In this document: positions 40,310 to 47,949 of the stretch, one piece after another
Layout: each line of letters starts with the position of its first letter
Position numbering within the stretch: the first letter of the stretch is position 1
Assembly: GCA_016793265.1 (NCBI GenBank)
Contig: JAEUHT010000028.1
Location: 1-64,000, forward strand
Reading direction: 5' to 3'
DNA length: 64,000 nucleotides
Origin: Planctomycetota bacterium
GTDB taxonomy: Bacteria; Planctomycetota; UBA1135; UBA2386
Notes under the pieces: model-generated
What the model was told of the DNA's origin: nothing
What the model saw: the letters and a program-made list of their open reading frames with translations, nothing else
The model's database searches: none
Position numbers and translations under genes: made by a program

Positions 40310-41485
40310 TCAGGCGTCGCCGGCGGTGCGGAAGCCGCCGAACACGTCGGTGCGCTGCGGCAAGTAGAAGTTGCGGTAGCGGCGATCGTGCAGCAGCCGG
40401 TGCGTGGCGAAGGCGCCACCGCGCAGCTCGCGGTGGTTGTGGAACCACGGCGTCGAGTAGGTCGTGTCGGGCCCCGGTCGGAAGCCGGGATACGGCGCGA
40501 ACGGGTCCACGGTCCATTCCCAGACCGACTGGCCCCAGGCGAGCCGGGGGGCGGCGGCCTCCCATTCGGCGGCGTGCGGCAGGCGACGGCCGGCGAAGCG
40601 GCAGAAGGCCTCGGCCTCGAAGGCGTTGACGTGCACGACTGGTTCGGCGAGCGGCAGTGGCCGCCACTCGGAGAACCAGCGCTGCGCGTAGTCGCCGTTC
40701 TTCAGGCGGCGCCAGCGTTCGGGCGCCTGCCGCCCTGCTTTCTGCAGCCAGACCCCGGCCGGACCCGGCCAGAACTCCGCCCGCTGGTAGCCGTCGGCGC
40801 GCACGAACTCGAGGAAGCGCGCGTTGCTGACCGGCGCGTGGTCGATCGAGAACGCGGCCAGCTCGACGCCGCGGCTCGGCATCTCGTTGTCGAAGGCGAA
40901 GCCGAGTTCGTCGGGGTGGCGGCCGATCTCGTGTTCGCCGGCGGCGATGGTCAGCGGCGGCGCGTCGGCGAAGACGCGCATCCCCATGCCGGCCGGCGCA
41001 GGCAGGCTCAGCAGGTCGCACATGCTCACCATCGCCTCGTGGTGCACCAACTCGTGGAACACGGCGAAGCGGGCGTGGTAGAGGTCGCGGTCGTTGCCCT
41101 GGCCGCCGGCGACGCGGTTCTTGCAGGCGAGCAACTGGCGCTGCAGGCGGTCGAAGACGCCCTCGCGGTCGGGCAGCGGCAGGTCCCAGCGGGCGCGGTG
41201 GCCGATGCGCGCCGAGTCGAGCTGTTCGTCGGGGCCGGTGATGCGTTCGTGGCGTGCGGCGCGCACGGTGCCGTCGAGGTCCAGCCGGTGCGGGCCGCGC
41301 AGCAGCCAGAACTCGGCGAACCAGCCGATGTGCAGCAGGTCCCAGGCCACCGGCTGCACGCCAGGGTGGTAGGGGGGGCGCCACTGGGTGTCGTCCAGCA
41401 CCGTCGCCACGCCGAGCGTCGCCGCGCGCGCCTCGTCGAACGCCGCCAGCAGTTCGTCCTTGCCGGAGAGGCGCAGGTTGCTCAT
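40310..41485 (-). CDS. EgtB/SenA-like sulfoxide (or selenoxide) synthase
   Basis: 391 aa, ATG at 41485 with GGAGG 7 nt upstream. An N-terminal DinB-like four-helix domain supplies probable iron ligands: a His in the DLLHIGWFAEFW helix and the FHELVHHEAM motif (HxxxHxE). A C-terminal FGE-sulfatase-like domain follows: SIDHAPVSNARFLEF, VHVNAFEAEAFCRFAGRRLP, HAAEWEAAAP, VWEWT, LRGGAFATH and RNFYLPQRTDVFGGFRTA. This combination defines the ergothioneine EgtB family; the length and the last motifs are closest to SenA-type members of the selenoneine pathway. Non-heme iron C-S (or C-Se) bond formation on a histidine-derived betaine is the family reaction. EgtD, SenB and SelD are not neighbours, so the product is unresolved. 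Confidence 0.75.
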   Translation of the reverse strand: MSNLRLSGKDELLAAFDEARAATLGVATVLDDTQWRPPYHPGVQPVAWDLLHIGWFAEFWLLRGPHRLDLDGTVRAARHERITGPDEQLDSARIGHRARWDLPLPDREGVFDRLQRQLLACKNRVAGGQGNDRDLYHARFAVFHELVHHEAMVSMCDLLSLPAPAGMGMRVFADAPPLTIAAGEHEIGRHPDELGFAFDNEMPSRGVELAAFSIDHAPVSNARFLEFVRADGYQRAEFWPGPAGVWLQKAGRQAPERWRRLKNGDYAQRWFSEWRPLPLAEPVVHVNAFEAEAFCRFAGRRLPHAAEWEAAAPRLAWGQSVWEWTVDPFAPYPGFRPGPDTTYSTPWFHNHRELRGGAFATHRLLHDRRYRNFYLPQRTDVFGGFRTAGDA

Positions 41486-41640
41486 GCCGTCGCCTCCACG
41501 CCGGCCGCCGCGGCGCCTCGCCGTGACGGTGGGGCCACGGTCGTCTGCGGGCAGGTCGCCGGCAGGTGCGTGGGCTGCGGCGGGCGCGGGGCGGGGGAGG
41601 GCTCGGCCGTCATCGCCGCCGCAGCATACCGAGGCCCTCC

Positions 41641-41692
41641 GGCCGGCAAACGTGCGGGAACATCTCCTCGTGCAGTTCCCCGACAGCCGGCC
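41641..41692 (+). promoter_or_regulatory. Nested inverted repeat upstream of the flagellar operon
   Basis: Outer arms GGCCGGC (41641-41647) and GCCGGCC (41686-41692) enclose inner arms GGGAAC (41656-41661) and GTTCCC (41675-41680) around a 13-nt loop. It may be an activator-binding or RNA-structure element. No T tract follows, so it is not a standard terminator. Confidence 0.35.
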
Positions 41693-41702
41693 GCTGTCGC
41701 GG

Positions 41703-41718
41703 TGGCGCCGATTCGGCA
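41703..41718 (+). promoter_or_regulatory. Candidate sigma-54 promoter for the flagellar operon
   Basis: TGGCGC-N5-CGGCA keeps the GG (-24) and GC (-12) of the TGGCAC-N5-TTGCW consensus at the right spacing, about 62 nt before the flgB ATG. In such GC-rich DNA the core can occur by chance, so this is tentative. Confidence 0.3.
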
Positions 41719-41780
41719 ACCTCCGGTCTCAAGGCGGACTGGGCCACGCGCCGATGCTGAAGGGCAAAGCAGGCAATCCC

Positions 41781-42128
41781 ATGATCGACATCGACCGCGA
41801 CACCGCCTTCTCACAGCGCATGCTCGACGCGCTCAGCACGCGTACGAAGGCGTCGATCAACAACATCGCCAACCAGAACGTGCCCGGCTTCAAGCGCATG
41901 GTGGTGCGCTTCGAGGACGAGCTGAAGGAGGCGATGGCGAAGGGCAAGGACGAGACGACGGTGACTCCGGTCGTCGAACGCGACAGCAGCGGCCCGCCGG
42001 AGCAGAACAACGTCGTGCTGATGGAGGAGCTCGCCCTGCTCGGCAAGACCTCGCTGCTGCACGACGTGATGACGCGGCGCGTCGGGTCCTACTTCCAGAC
42101 CCTCAACAAGGCCATCCTCGGCAGGTGA
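41781..42128 (+). CDS. flgB: Flagellar basal-body rod protein FlgB
   Basis: 115 aa, ATG at 41781. FlgB is a proximal rod subunit. It shows the rod-protein N-terminal motif with INNIANQNVPGFKRM (usual 'A.NIAN..TPGYK') and a C-terminal helix SYFQTLNKAILG. Length is slightly below the usual 130 residues. It is the first gene of the flagellar operon, and its stop overlaps an ATG of flgC. Confidence 0.88.
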   Translation: MIDIDRDTAFSQRMLDALSTRTKASINNIANQNVPGFKRMVVRFEDELKEAMAKGKDETTVTPVVERDSSGPPEQNNVVLMEELALLGKTSLLHDVMTRRVGSYFQTLNKAILGR

Positions 42129-42133
42129 TGCAG

Positions 42134-42586
42134 ATGAGCGATCCGATGAAGGGCGTCTTCCGCGGCTTCGACATCGCCGCCTCCGGCCTGCGCGCCGAGC
42201 TGCAGCGCTCGGAGATCGTCGCCAGCAACCTCGGCAACATGCATCGCACGGGCAACGACAAGCACCTGCCCTATCGCCGCAAGGCCGTGCAGTTCGAGGA
42301 GGTGCTCGCCGACGCGACCCAGGCCGCCGGCAAGGCGGGCAAGGGCCTGGTGCCCGAGGGCGTCACCATCGCCAAGGTCGTCGAGGACCAGTCGCCGTTC
42401 CCCGTCTTCTACCAGCCCGGACACCCCGACGCCGACGAGACCGGCAAGGTGCTCGGCAGCAACGTCGACCTGTTCCAGGAACTGATCGACATGTCGACCA
42501 TCGAACGCAGCTTCGACGCCAACCTGACCGCGCTCAGGACCTATCGCTCGATGCTGCAGAACACCATCACCAACATGTCCAAGTGA
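42134..42586 (+). CDS. flgC: Flagellar basal-body rod protein FlgC
   Basis: 150 aa. ATG at 42134 is chosen because AGGTG lies 6 nt upstream; an in-frame ATG at 42128 overlaps the flgB stop and is possible. FlgC is a proximal rod subunit. Features are FDIAASGLRAELQRSEIVASN with LGNMHRTG in place of the standard 'NLAN..T.GY', and the family C-terminus NVDLFQELIDMSTIERSFDAN, followed by TYRSMLQNTI. It is co-transcribed with flgB and fliE. Confidence 0.92.
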   Translation: MSDPMKGVFRGFDIAASGLRAELQRSEIVASNLGNMHRTGNDKHLPYRRKAVQFEEVLADATQAAGKAGKGLVPEGVTIAKVVEDQSPFPVFYQPGHPDADETGKVLGSNVDLFQELIDMSTIERSFDANLTALRTYRSMLQNTITNMSK

Positions 42587-42597
42587 GGTGACCAGCG

Positions 42598-42963
42598 ATG
42601 AGTGGACTCGATCTGCCGCCGCTCGGCGGCTACGACCTGAACCGCTTCACGCGCGAGCTGCGCGCGGCGCTGCCGGGCCTGCAGGGGCGCGAAGGCGTCG
42701 AGCCGACGGCGCCCGAGGGCCCGAGCCTGGTGCGGTCGCCGTCGCCGTCGTTCGCCAGCTCGCTGGCCGACGCCATCGAGAACGTGCAGTCGCTGCAGGA
42801 CGAGACCGCGCAGAAGACGCGCGGCCTCGCGCTCGGCGAAGACGTCGAGATCCACGACGTGCTGGTCGCCGCCGGCAAGAGCGAAGTCGCCTTCAACCTC
42901 ATGCTCGAGGTCCGCAACAAACTGATGGACGCGTGGGATCGACTCTCGCGTTCGGTCTCCTGA
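42598..42963 (+). CDS. fliE: Flagellar hook-basal body protein FliE
   Basis: 121 aa, ATG at 42598 with GAGGTGA upstream. FliE joins the MS-ring to the rod. The C-terminal half is characteristic: FASSLADAIENVQSLQ, then VEIHDVLVAAGKSEVAFNL and EVRNKLMDAWDRL (usual 'vrnKlveAYqEimrM'). The N-terminal 50 residues are Pro/Gly-rich and variable, as is normal. It sits between flgC and fliF as in many flagellar operons, 4 bp before fliF. Confidence 0.88.
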   Translation: MSGLDLPPLGGYDLNRFTRELRAALPGLQGREGVEPTAPEGPSLVRSPSPSFASSLADAIENVQSLQDETAQKTRGLALGEDVEIHDVLVAAGKSEVAFNLMLEVRNKLMDAWDRLSRSVS

Positions 42964-42967
42964 TCCC

Positions 42968-44476
42968 ATGCGCAACGTCCTCACCGACATCCTAGGCCAG
43001 GTCCGCGGCATCTGGTCCCGCCTCGACGGCGGCCAGCGGCTGGTGGTCTCTGCAGTGCTGTTCGCCACGCTCGCCGGGCTCGGCGGCGTCGTCTGGTTCG
43101 CCGGACGGCCGAGCTACGAGACCGTGTTCGTGCCGAAGAACGGCGACGACATCGGCCGCGTGCAGCAGGCGCTGCAGAGCGAAGGCATCACCTGGACCTA
43201 CGGCGCCGACAACCGTTCGTTCATGGTCGAGCGCGCCAAGGTCGGCGCCGCCAACATCGCCATCGCCAAGGCCGGCCTCACCGGCACCCAGGCGCCGGCG
43301 ATCGGCGGCGGCGCGAGCCTGATCGAGGACTCCGAGACCAAGGCCTACCGCCTCGACATGGCGTCGATCGCGCTGGCGCGTTCGGCGGTCCTGTCGAGCC
43401 TCGAAGGTGTGCTCGACGCCACCGTGACGGCGAGCCGGCCGCGCCGCGCCACTGCGTTCCGCGATCGTGAGGAGGAGCAGAAGCCGACCGCGACCATCGC
43501 GCTCAAGCTGCGCCAGGGCGTGGCGTTCGACAACATCGCCGCCAGCGCCGCCGACCTCGTCGCCGCCCAGCTGATGGTGCCGCTGAAGAACATCACCGTC
43601 GTCAGCGCCGCCGGCAGCCAACGCTGGCGCTACGACGCCGACCGCACCGGCGGCGGCGGCAGCTCGGACGCGTTCCTGGCCCTGCAGCAGAAGCTCAGCG
43701 ACGACCGCACGATGAAGGCGCAGGAGCGCCTCGACCAGCTGTGGCCCGGCAAGACCTCGGTGGCGGTGACCATCGAGCTCGACCCGTCATGGGAGGTGCG
43801 CAGCGAGAAGGTGCTGCCCGACGGCAAGGTCGTGCGTTCGGAGAAGACCTCGAAGGACAGCACGCCGGGGGGCGGCGGCGCTGGCGGTGGCAACGGCGGC
43901 CAGGCGGCCGACGCCAGCGGGCGCAAGAACGAGACCCTCGACCGTGAGTTCGTCACCGAGATCGGCGAGCGTCGCAGCGGCAAGATGATGCCCGACATCA
44001 AGCGCATGTCGGTGGCCCTGATCTACGACGCGTCGCTGGCGCAGTCGGCGGCGGGCTTCAACGCCAAGGACCTCGAGAACACCGTCAAGGCGATCGTCGG
44101 CTGGGACGCCACGCGCGACCAGGCCGAGGCCTTCAGCACCATGGCCGGCACCTTCGCGCCGCTGGAGCCGGAGGCGCCGGTCGAGGCGGGACCGGGCATG
44201 CTCGACAAGCTGCAGCGCTGGGCGCCGACGATCGGCCAGGTGCTCGGCGTGTTCGTCGTCGTGCTGTTCCTGCGCGGCATGTTCAAGCGTGTGCCCAAGG
44301 CGGCGGCGGCCGAAGCCGCGCCGGCGACGGCCGCGAAGGTCGAGGTCGACGAGTCGACCTTGCCGCCCGAGGAGCAGCAGAAGCGCATGCGGCGTGAGAT
44401 CGAGCGCACCATCGCCAGTGATCCGGCCGCGCTCGCCAAGCTGCTCGAGGCGTGGCTGATGGAGCAGAAGGCCTGA
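42968..44476 (+). CDS. fliF: Flagellar MS-ring protein FliF
   Basis: 502 aa, ATG at 42968. FliF forms the membrane MS-ring that nucleates basal-body assembly. It has an N-terminal helix at ~22-43 (LVVSAVLFATLAGLGGVVWF) and a periplasmic YscJ/FliF domain (NGDDIGRVQQALQSEGITW; the SVSAxV-type region is replaced here by VLDATVTASRPRR). A Gly/Ser-rich loop (DSTPGGGGAGGGNGGQ) lies at ~295-312, and a C-terminal helix near 421-437 (VLGVFVVVLFLRGMF). The cytoplasmic tail (EEQQKRMRREIERTIASDP, then LLEAWLME) binds FliG. Total length is slightly short of the ~550 residues usual in proteobacteria. Confidence 0.92.
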   Translation: MRNVLTDILGQVRGIWSRLDGGQRLVVSAVLFATLAGLGGVVWFAGRPSYETVFVPKNGDDIGRVQQALQSEGITWTYGADNRSFMVERAKVGAANIAIAKAGLTGTQAPAIGGGASLIEDSETKAYRLDMASIALARSAVLSSLEGVLDATVTASRPRRATAFRDREEEQKPTATIALKLRQGVAFDNIAASAADLVAAQLMVPLKNITVVSAAGSQRWRYDADRTGGGGSSDAFLALQQKLSDDRTMKAQERLDQLWPGKTSVAVTIELDPSWEVRSEKVLPDGKVVRSEKTSKDSTPGGGGAGGGNGGQAADASGRKNETLDREFVTEIGERRSGKMMPDIKRMSVALIYDASLAQSAAGFNAKDLENTVKAIVGWDATRDQAEAFSTMAGTFAPLEPEAPVEAGPGMLDKLQRWAPTIGQVLGVFVVVLFLRGMFKRVPKAAAAEAAPATAAKVEVDESTLPPEEQQKRMRREIERTIASDPAALAKLLEAWLMEQKA

Positions 44477-44486
44477 GGCAGGCGCC

Positions 44487-45506
44487 ATGGCGGACACCAC
44501 CAAGAACCTCGCTCCCGACAAGCTCGTCGCGATGCTGCTGCTGTCGATCGACCAGGAGCTGGCGGCGAAGCTGCTGCGCAACTTCTCCGACGACGGCGTC
44601 GACAAGGTGACGCGGGCGATGCAGGAGCTGCAGGAGATGGCCGTCGACCGCGATTCGATCCGCGCGGTGTTCCAGAACACCGTGCAGCGCATGCGCCAGG
44701 GTGGCATGGCGCTCGGCGACGTCAGCGGGCTCATGCGCACCGTGCTGTCGCGCGCGTTCGGCGAGGAGCGCAGCACCGACGTGGCGCGGCGGGCCAACAG
44801 CGACATCCTGGCCAAGCGCCCGTTCGCGATGTTCGAGGCGCTGACCGCCGCCGACCTCGCCAGCCTGCTGGTCGAGGAGCACCCGCAGATCGCGGCCGTG
44901 TTCCTGGCCCACCTCGATCGCAAGAAGGGCGGCGAGGTGCTGAAGTTCGTCGAAGAGGACCTGCGCGCCGACCTCGTACAGCGGGTGGCGACGCTCGATC
45001 GTACGCCGGCCGACGTCGTACAGCGCGTGCTCGAGGTCATGCGCAAGAAGGTCAAGGACCTCGGCCTGACCACGCTGCGCAGCGAGCCGAAGGCCTGGAT
45101 CAAGGCGGCGGCGTCGCTGCTCAACAACCTCGGCGGCGGCGAGAAGGCCGTGCTGGAGAAGATCGAGACCACCGATGCCGAGGTGGCGTCGGCGATCCGC
45201 GAGGAGATGTTCACCTTCGACGACATCCAGAAGCTCGACAAGAAGTCGATGCAGAAGATCCTCGCCGCGGTCGACTCGCGGCAGCTCGCGGTGGCGCTCA
45301 AGGCGGCGATCCCGCCGGTCGAGCAGGCGATCCTCGGCAACCTCAGCAAGCGCGCCTCCGACATGGTGCGTGAGGAGCGCGACAACCTCGGGCCGACGCC
45401 GTTGTCCGACGTGCTGGCGGCGCAGGCGGAGATCCTGAAGATGATCCGCGACCTGATGGACAAGGGCGACATCAAGGCCGGCGGCGCCGCCGAGCAGATG
45501 GTGTGA
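44487..45506 (+). CDS. fliG: Flagellar motor switch protein FliG
   Basis: 339 aa, ATG at 44487. FliG couples stator movement to rotor rotation. Domain order is normal: an N-terminal FliF-binding domain (KLVAMLLLSIDQELAAKLLR), a middle domain with the LVEEHPQIAAVFLAHL segment (EHPQ motif) and a C-terminal torque domain around IREEMFTFDDIQKLDKKSMQ, followed by VALKAAIPPVEQAILGNLSKRA. The acidic and basic residues of the charged ridge are retained. It ends one base before the fliH ATG, so translation is probably coupled. Confidence 0.95.
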   Translation: MADTTKNLAPDKLVAMLLLSIDQELAAKLLRNFSDDGVDKVTRAMQELQEMAVDRDSIRAVFQNTVQRMRQGGMALGDVSGLMRTVLSRAFGEERSTDVARRANSDILAKRPFAMFEALTAADLASLLVEEHPQIAAVFLAHLDRKKGGEVLKFVEEDLRADLVQRVATLDRTPADVVQRVLEVMRKKVKDLGLTTLRSEPKAWIKAAASLLNNLGGGEKAVLEKIETTDAEVASAIREEMFTFDDIQKLDKKSMQKILAAVDSRQLAVALKAAIPPVEQAILGNLSKRASDMVREERDNLGPTPLSDVLAAQAEILKMIRDLMDKGDIKAGGAAEQMV

Positions 45507-45507
45507 C

Positions 45508-46101
45508 ATGACCGAGACCACGACGCTGCCGCTCACCACCCGCCTCGTCGCCGTGCGCCTGCACGCGCGTCGCGGCAGCGGCGGCACGCCGGCCGCCGCC
45601 CGGGTGCAGACGTTGTTCGACCTGAAGCAGCGGGAAGCGGCGCGGGCCGCCGAGAGCGAGGCGCTGCGCGCGTTCGTCGCAGAGGCGCGGCGCGCCGTCG
45701 AGGCCGTGCCGGGGCTGGTGCAGCAGGGCGTCGACCAGGTCGCCGGCATCGCCGTCGAGCTCGGTCTCGCCGTCGCCCGCGAGCTCGTCGGCGCCGCGCT
45801 CGAACGGGGCCTCGTCGACCCGACCCCGACCGTGGCGCGCTGCCTGCGCGACTGCGTGCATGGCAGCGACCGCGCCGATCTCGTCGTTCGCGTCCACCCG
45901 GCCGACCTCGAACCGGTGCAGCAGCGGCTGGCGGCGATGCCGGAGCTGCACGAAGAGCTCGAGCTGGCGCGCTTCGTCGCCGACACCACCATGGCGCGCG
46001 GCGCCGTGCGCGCCGAGACCGGCGCCGGCCGGCTTCGTTACGACCCGCGCGAGGTGCTCGAGCGCATCTGCGACGAGGTCCGCCGCGAGGCCGCGTCGTG
46101 A
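45508..46101 (+). CDS. fliH: Flagellar export regulator FliH
   Basis: 197 aa, ATG at 45508 directly after the fliG stop. FliH dimers hold the FliI ATPase and bring it to the export gate. The sequence has the family layout: a charged N-terminal helix (LFDLKQREAARAAESEALRAF), a middle amphipathic stretch and a C-terminal V/A-type-ATPase E-subunit-like domain (DLVVRVHPADLEPVQQRL; the usual 'G.ir.d.s.g.iDAs' end is seen as TTMARGAVRAETGAGRLRYD cut short). Assignment rests on this pattern and on its place between fliG and fliI. Its stop overlaps the fliI GTG by 4 nt. Confidence 0.82.
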   Translation: MTETTTLPLTTRLVAVRLHARRGSGGTPAAARVQTLFDLKQREAARAAESEALRAFVAEARRAVEAVPGLVQQGVDQVAGIAVELGLAVARELVGAALERGLVDPTPTVARCLRDCVHGSDRADLVVRVHPADLEPVQQRLAAMPELHEELELARFVADTTMARGAVRAETGAGRLRYDPREVLERICDEVRREAAS

Positions 46102-47411
46102 CCCTGCCGGCCAACCTGCAGCGCGCGGTCGACGTCGCCCGCACGCTCAACCGGCCGCTGGCCGAGGGCCGCGTCAAGGCCATCCGCGGCATCGCCATCC
46201 ACGTCGCCGGCCTGCGCGCCGCGATCGGCGATGCCTGCACGATCGCCGCCGACGGCGGCAGCGTGCGCATCCCCGCCGAGGTCGTCGGCTTCGACCGGGA
46301 CGACACCGTGGTGATGGCGCTCGGCGACGCCAACCGCGTGGCGCCCTGGGACCGCGTGCAGAACGAACACCGCCCGCTGACCGTGCCGGTCGGCGCCGGC
46401 CTGCTCGGCCGCGTCGTCGACGCGCTCGGCCGACCGCTCGACGGCGGACCGCCGCTGGTCGGTTCGATGCGGCCGTTGACCGGCGAAGCACCGTCGCCGC
46501 TGCAGCGCGAGCCGATCCAACGCCCGATCGAGACCGGTGTCGCCGCCATCGACGGCCTGCTGACGTGCGGCAAGGGCCAGCGCATCGGCATCTTCGCCGG
46601 CTCCGGCGTCGGCAAGTCGACGCTGATGGGCCAGATCGCCCGCAGCGGCGCCGGCCAGGTAAACGTCATCGCGCTGATCGGCGAACGCGGCCGCGAGGTC
46701 GGCGAGTTCGTCACCGAGGCGCTCGGCCCGCAAGGCCTGCAGAAGAGCGTCGTCGTCGCCTGCACCTCGGACATGGCGCCGATGCTGCGGCTGAAGGCGC
46801 CGCTGACCGCGGTCACCATCGCCGAGGCGTTCCGCAACCAGGGCGCCGACGTGCTGTTCATGATGGACTCGGTGACGCGCTACGCGATGGCGGTGCGCGA
46901 GGTCGGCCTCGCCGCCGGCGAGCCGCCGACGTTGCGTGGTTACCCGCCGTCCCTGTTCGCCTCCTTGCCGCGGCTGGTCGAGCGGCTCGGCAGCGACGGT
47001 CGCGGCACCATCACCGGCATGTTCACCGTGCTCGTCGACGGCGACGACATGAACGAGCCGGTCGCCGACGCGCTGCGCGGCTACCTCGACGGCCACATCG
47101 TGCTGAGCCGCCGCATCGCCGAACGGGGCAAGTTCCCGGCCATCGACGTGCTGGCCTCGATCAGCCGTCTGATGCCGAAGGTCACCGGACCCGACCACCA
47201 GCGCCGCGCTCGCCGCCTGCGCGAGCTGTTGGCGCACTACGAGGAGAATCGCGACCTCGTCTCCGTCGGCGCCTACCGCCGCGGCGCCGATCCGCTGCTC
47301 GACCAGGCCCTGCAGCGCATCGGCAACATCGAGGGGCTCCTGTTCCACGGCACCGAGTCGCGGCCGGCGGCCGAGACCCAGCGCCTGCTGCAGCAGATCG
47401 CCGGCAGCTGA
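46098..47411 (+). CDS. fliI: Flagellum-specific ATPase FliI
   Basis: 437 aa, GTG start overlapping the fliH stop (GTGA). FliI is the hexameric export ATPase that unfolds and delivers substrates. Visible motifs are Walker A GSGVGKST (residues 168-175), the ALIGERGREVGEF glutamate region, and Walker B VLFMMDSVTRYAMAVREVGL. GSDGRGTITGMFTVLVDGDD and DGHIVLSRRIAERGKFPAIDV follow, as in the F1-beta-like secretion ATPases. Length is standard. An 88-bp gap separates it from fliJ. Confidence 0.95.
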   Translation: MTLPANLQRAVDVARTLNRPLAEGRVKAIRGIAIHVAGLRAAIGDACTIAADGGSVRIPAEVVGFDRDDTVVMALGDANRVAPWDRVQNEHRPLTVPVGAGLLGRVVDALGRPLDGGPPLVGSMRPLTGEAPSPLQREPIQRPIETGVAAIDGLLTCGKGQRIGIFAGSGVGKSTLMGQIARSGAGQVNVIALIGERGREVGEFVTEALGPQGLQKSVVVACTSDMAPMLRLKAPLTAVTIAEAFRNQGADVLFMMDSVTRYAMAVREVGLAAGEPPTLRGYPPSLFASLPRLVERLGSDGRGTITGMFTVLVDGDDMNEPVADALRGYLDGHIVLSRRIAERGKFPAIDVLASISRLMPKVTGPDHQRRARRLRELLAHYEENRDLVSVGAYRRGADPLLDQALQRIGNIEGLLFHGTESRPAAETQRLLQQIAGS

Positions 47412-47499
47412 CCACGAACGTGGCGGCAGCCGACGGCGGCGGCGGCGGGCGGCGGGATTCCGCTCAGCTTCCGCCCATGCCACGGCCGATACGGCACGC

Positions 47500-47949
47500 A
47501 TGCGACGATTCCGCTTCCGCCTGGCCCCGCTGCTGCGCCTGCGCTCGCAGCTCGAGCGCAGCGCGCGCCGCGAGCTGGCGGCGGCGCTCGGCACGCTCGA
47601 TGGCATCGAGCAGCGGCTCGCGGCGGCCACCGCCGGCGTGCGCGACTGCGGGGAGCAGGGGGTGCGCACCGACGCCGTTGGCCACCTCGCGCGTGGGCTC
47701 GAGACGGGGCTGCGGCGGTTGATGTGGCGGCTCGGCAAGCAGCGCCTCGAGGCGCAGCAGAAGGTCGACGTCGCCCGGGCCGACTACGCGCAGAAGGCGC
47801 GCGACCTGAAGGCCCTGCAACGGCTGCGCGACCAGCAGCGTGAGGTCTGGCGCCAGGACGTGCAGCGTGCGGAGCAGGCGGAGATCGATGAACTCGCGGT
47901 GCTGAGCCGCGGCGCCGCAGCGGCGCAGCTCGGAGGTGAAGAAGCATGA
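47500..47949 (+). CDS. fliJ: Flagellar export chaperone FliJ
   Basis: 149 aa, ATG at 47500. FliJ is a small coiled-coil stalk protein that contacts FliI and FlhA. The sequence is a nearly continuous Arg/Glu/Leu/Ala coiled coil beginning RRFRFRLAPLLRLRSQLE (usual 'F.f.l..lL.lr...E') with a break near residue 55. Identification depends on this pattern, the size and the position directly after fliI. Its stop overlaps the ATG of the MotE-like gene by 4 nt. Confidence 0.82.
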   Translation: MRRFRFRLAPLLRLRSQLERSARRELAAALGTLDGIEQRLAAATAGVRDCGEQGVRTDAVGHLARGLETGLRRLMWRLGKQRLEAQQKVDVARADYAQKARDLKALQRLRDQQREVWRQDVQRAEQAEIDELAVLSRGAAAAQLGGEEA

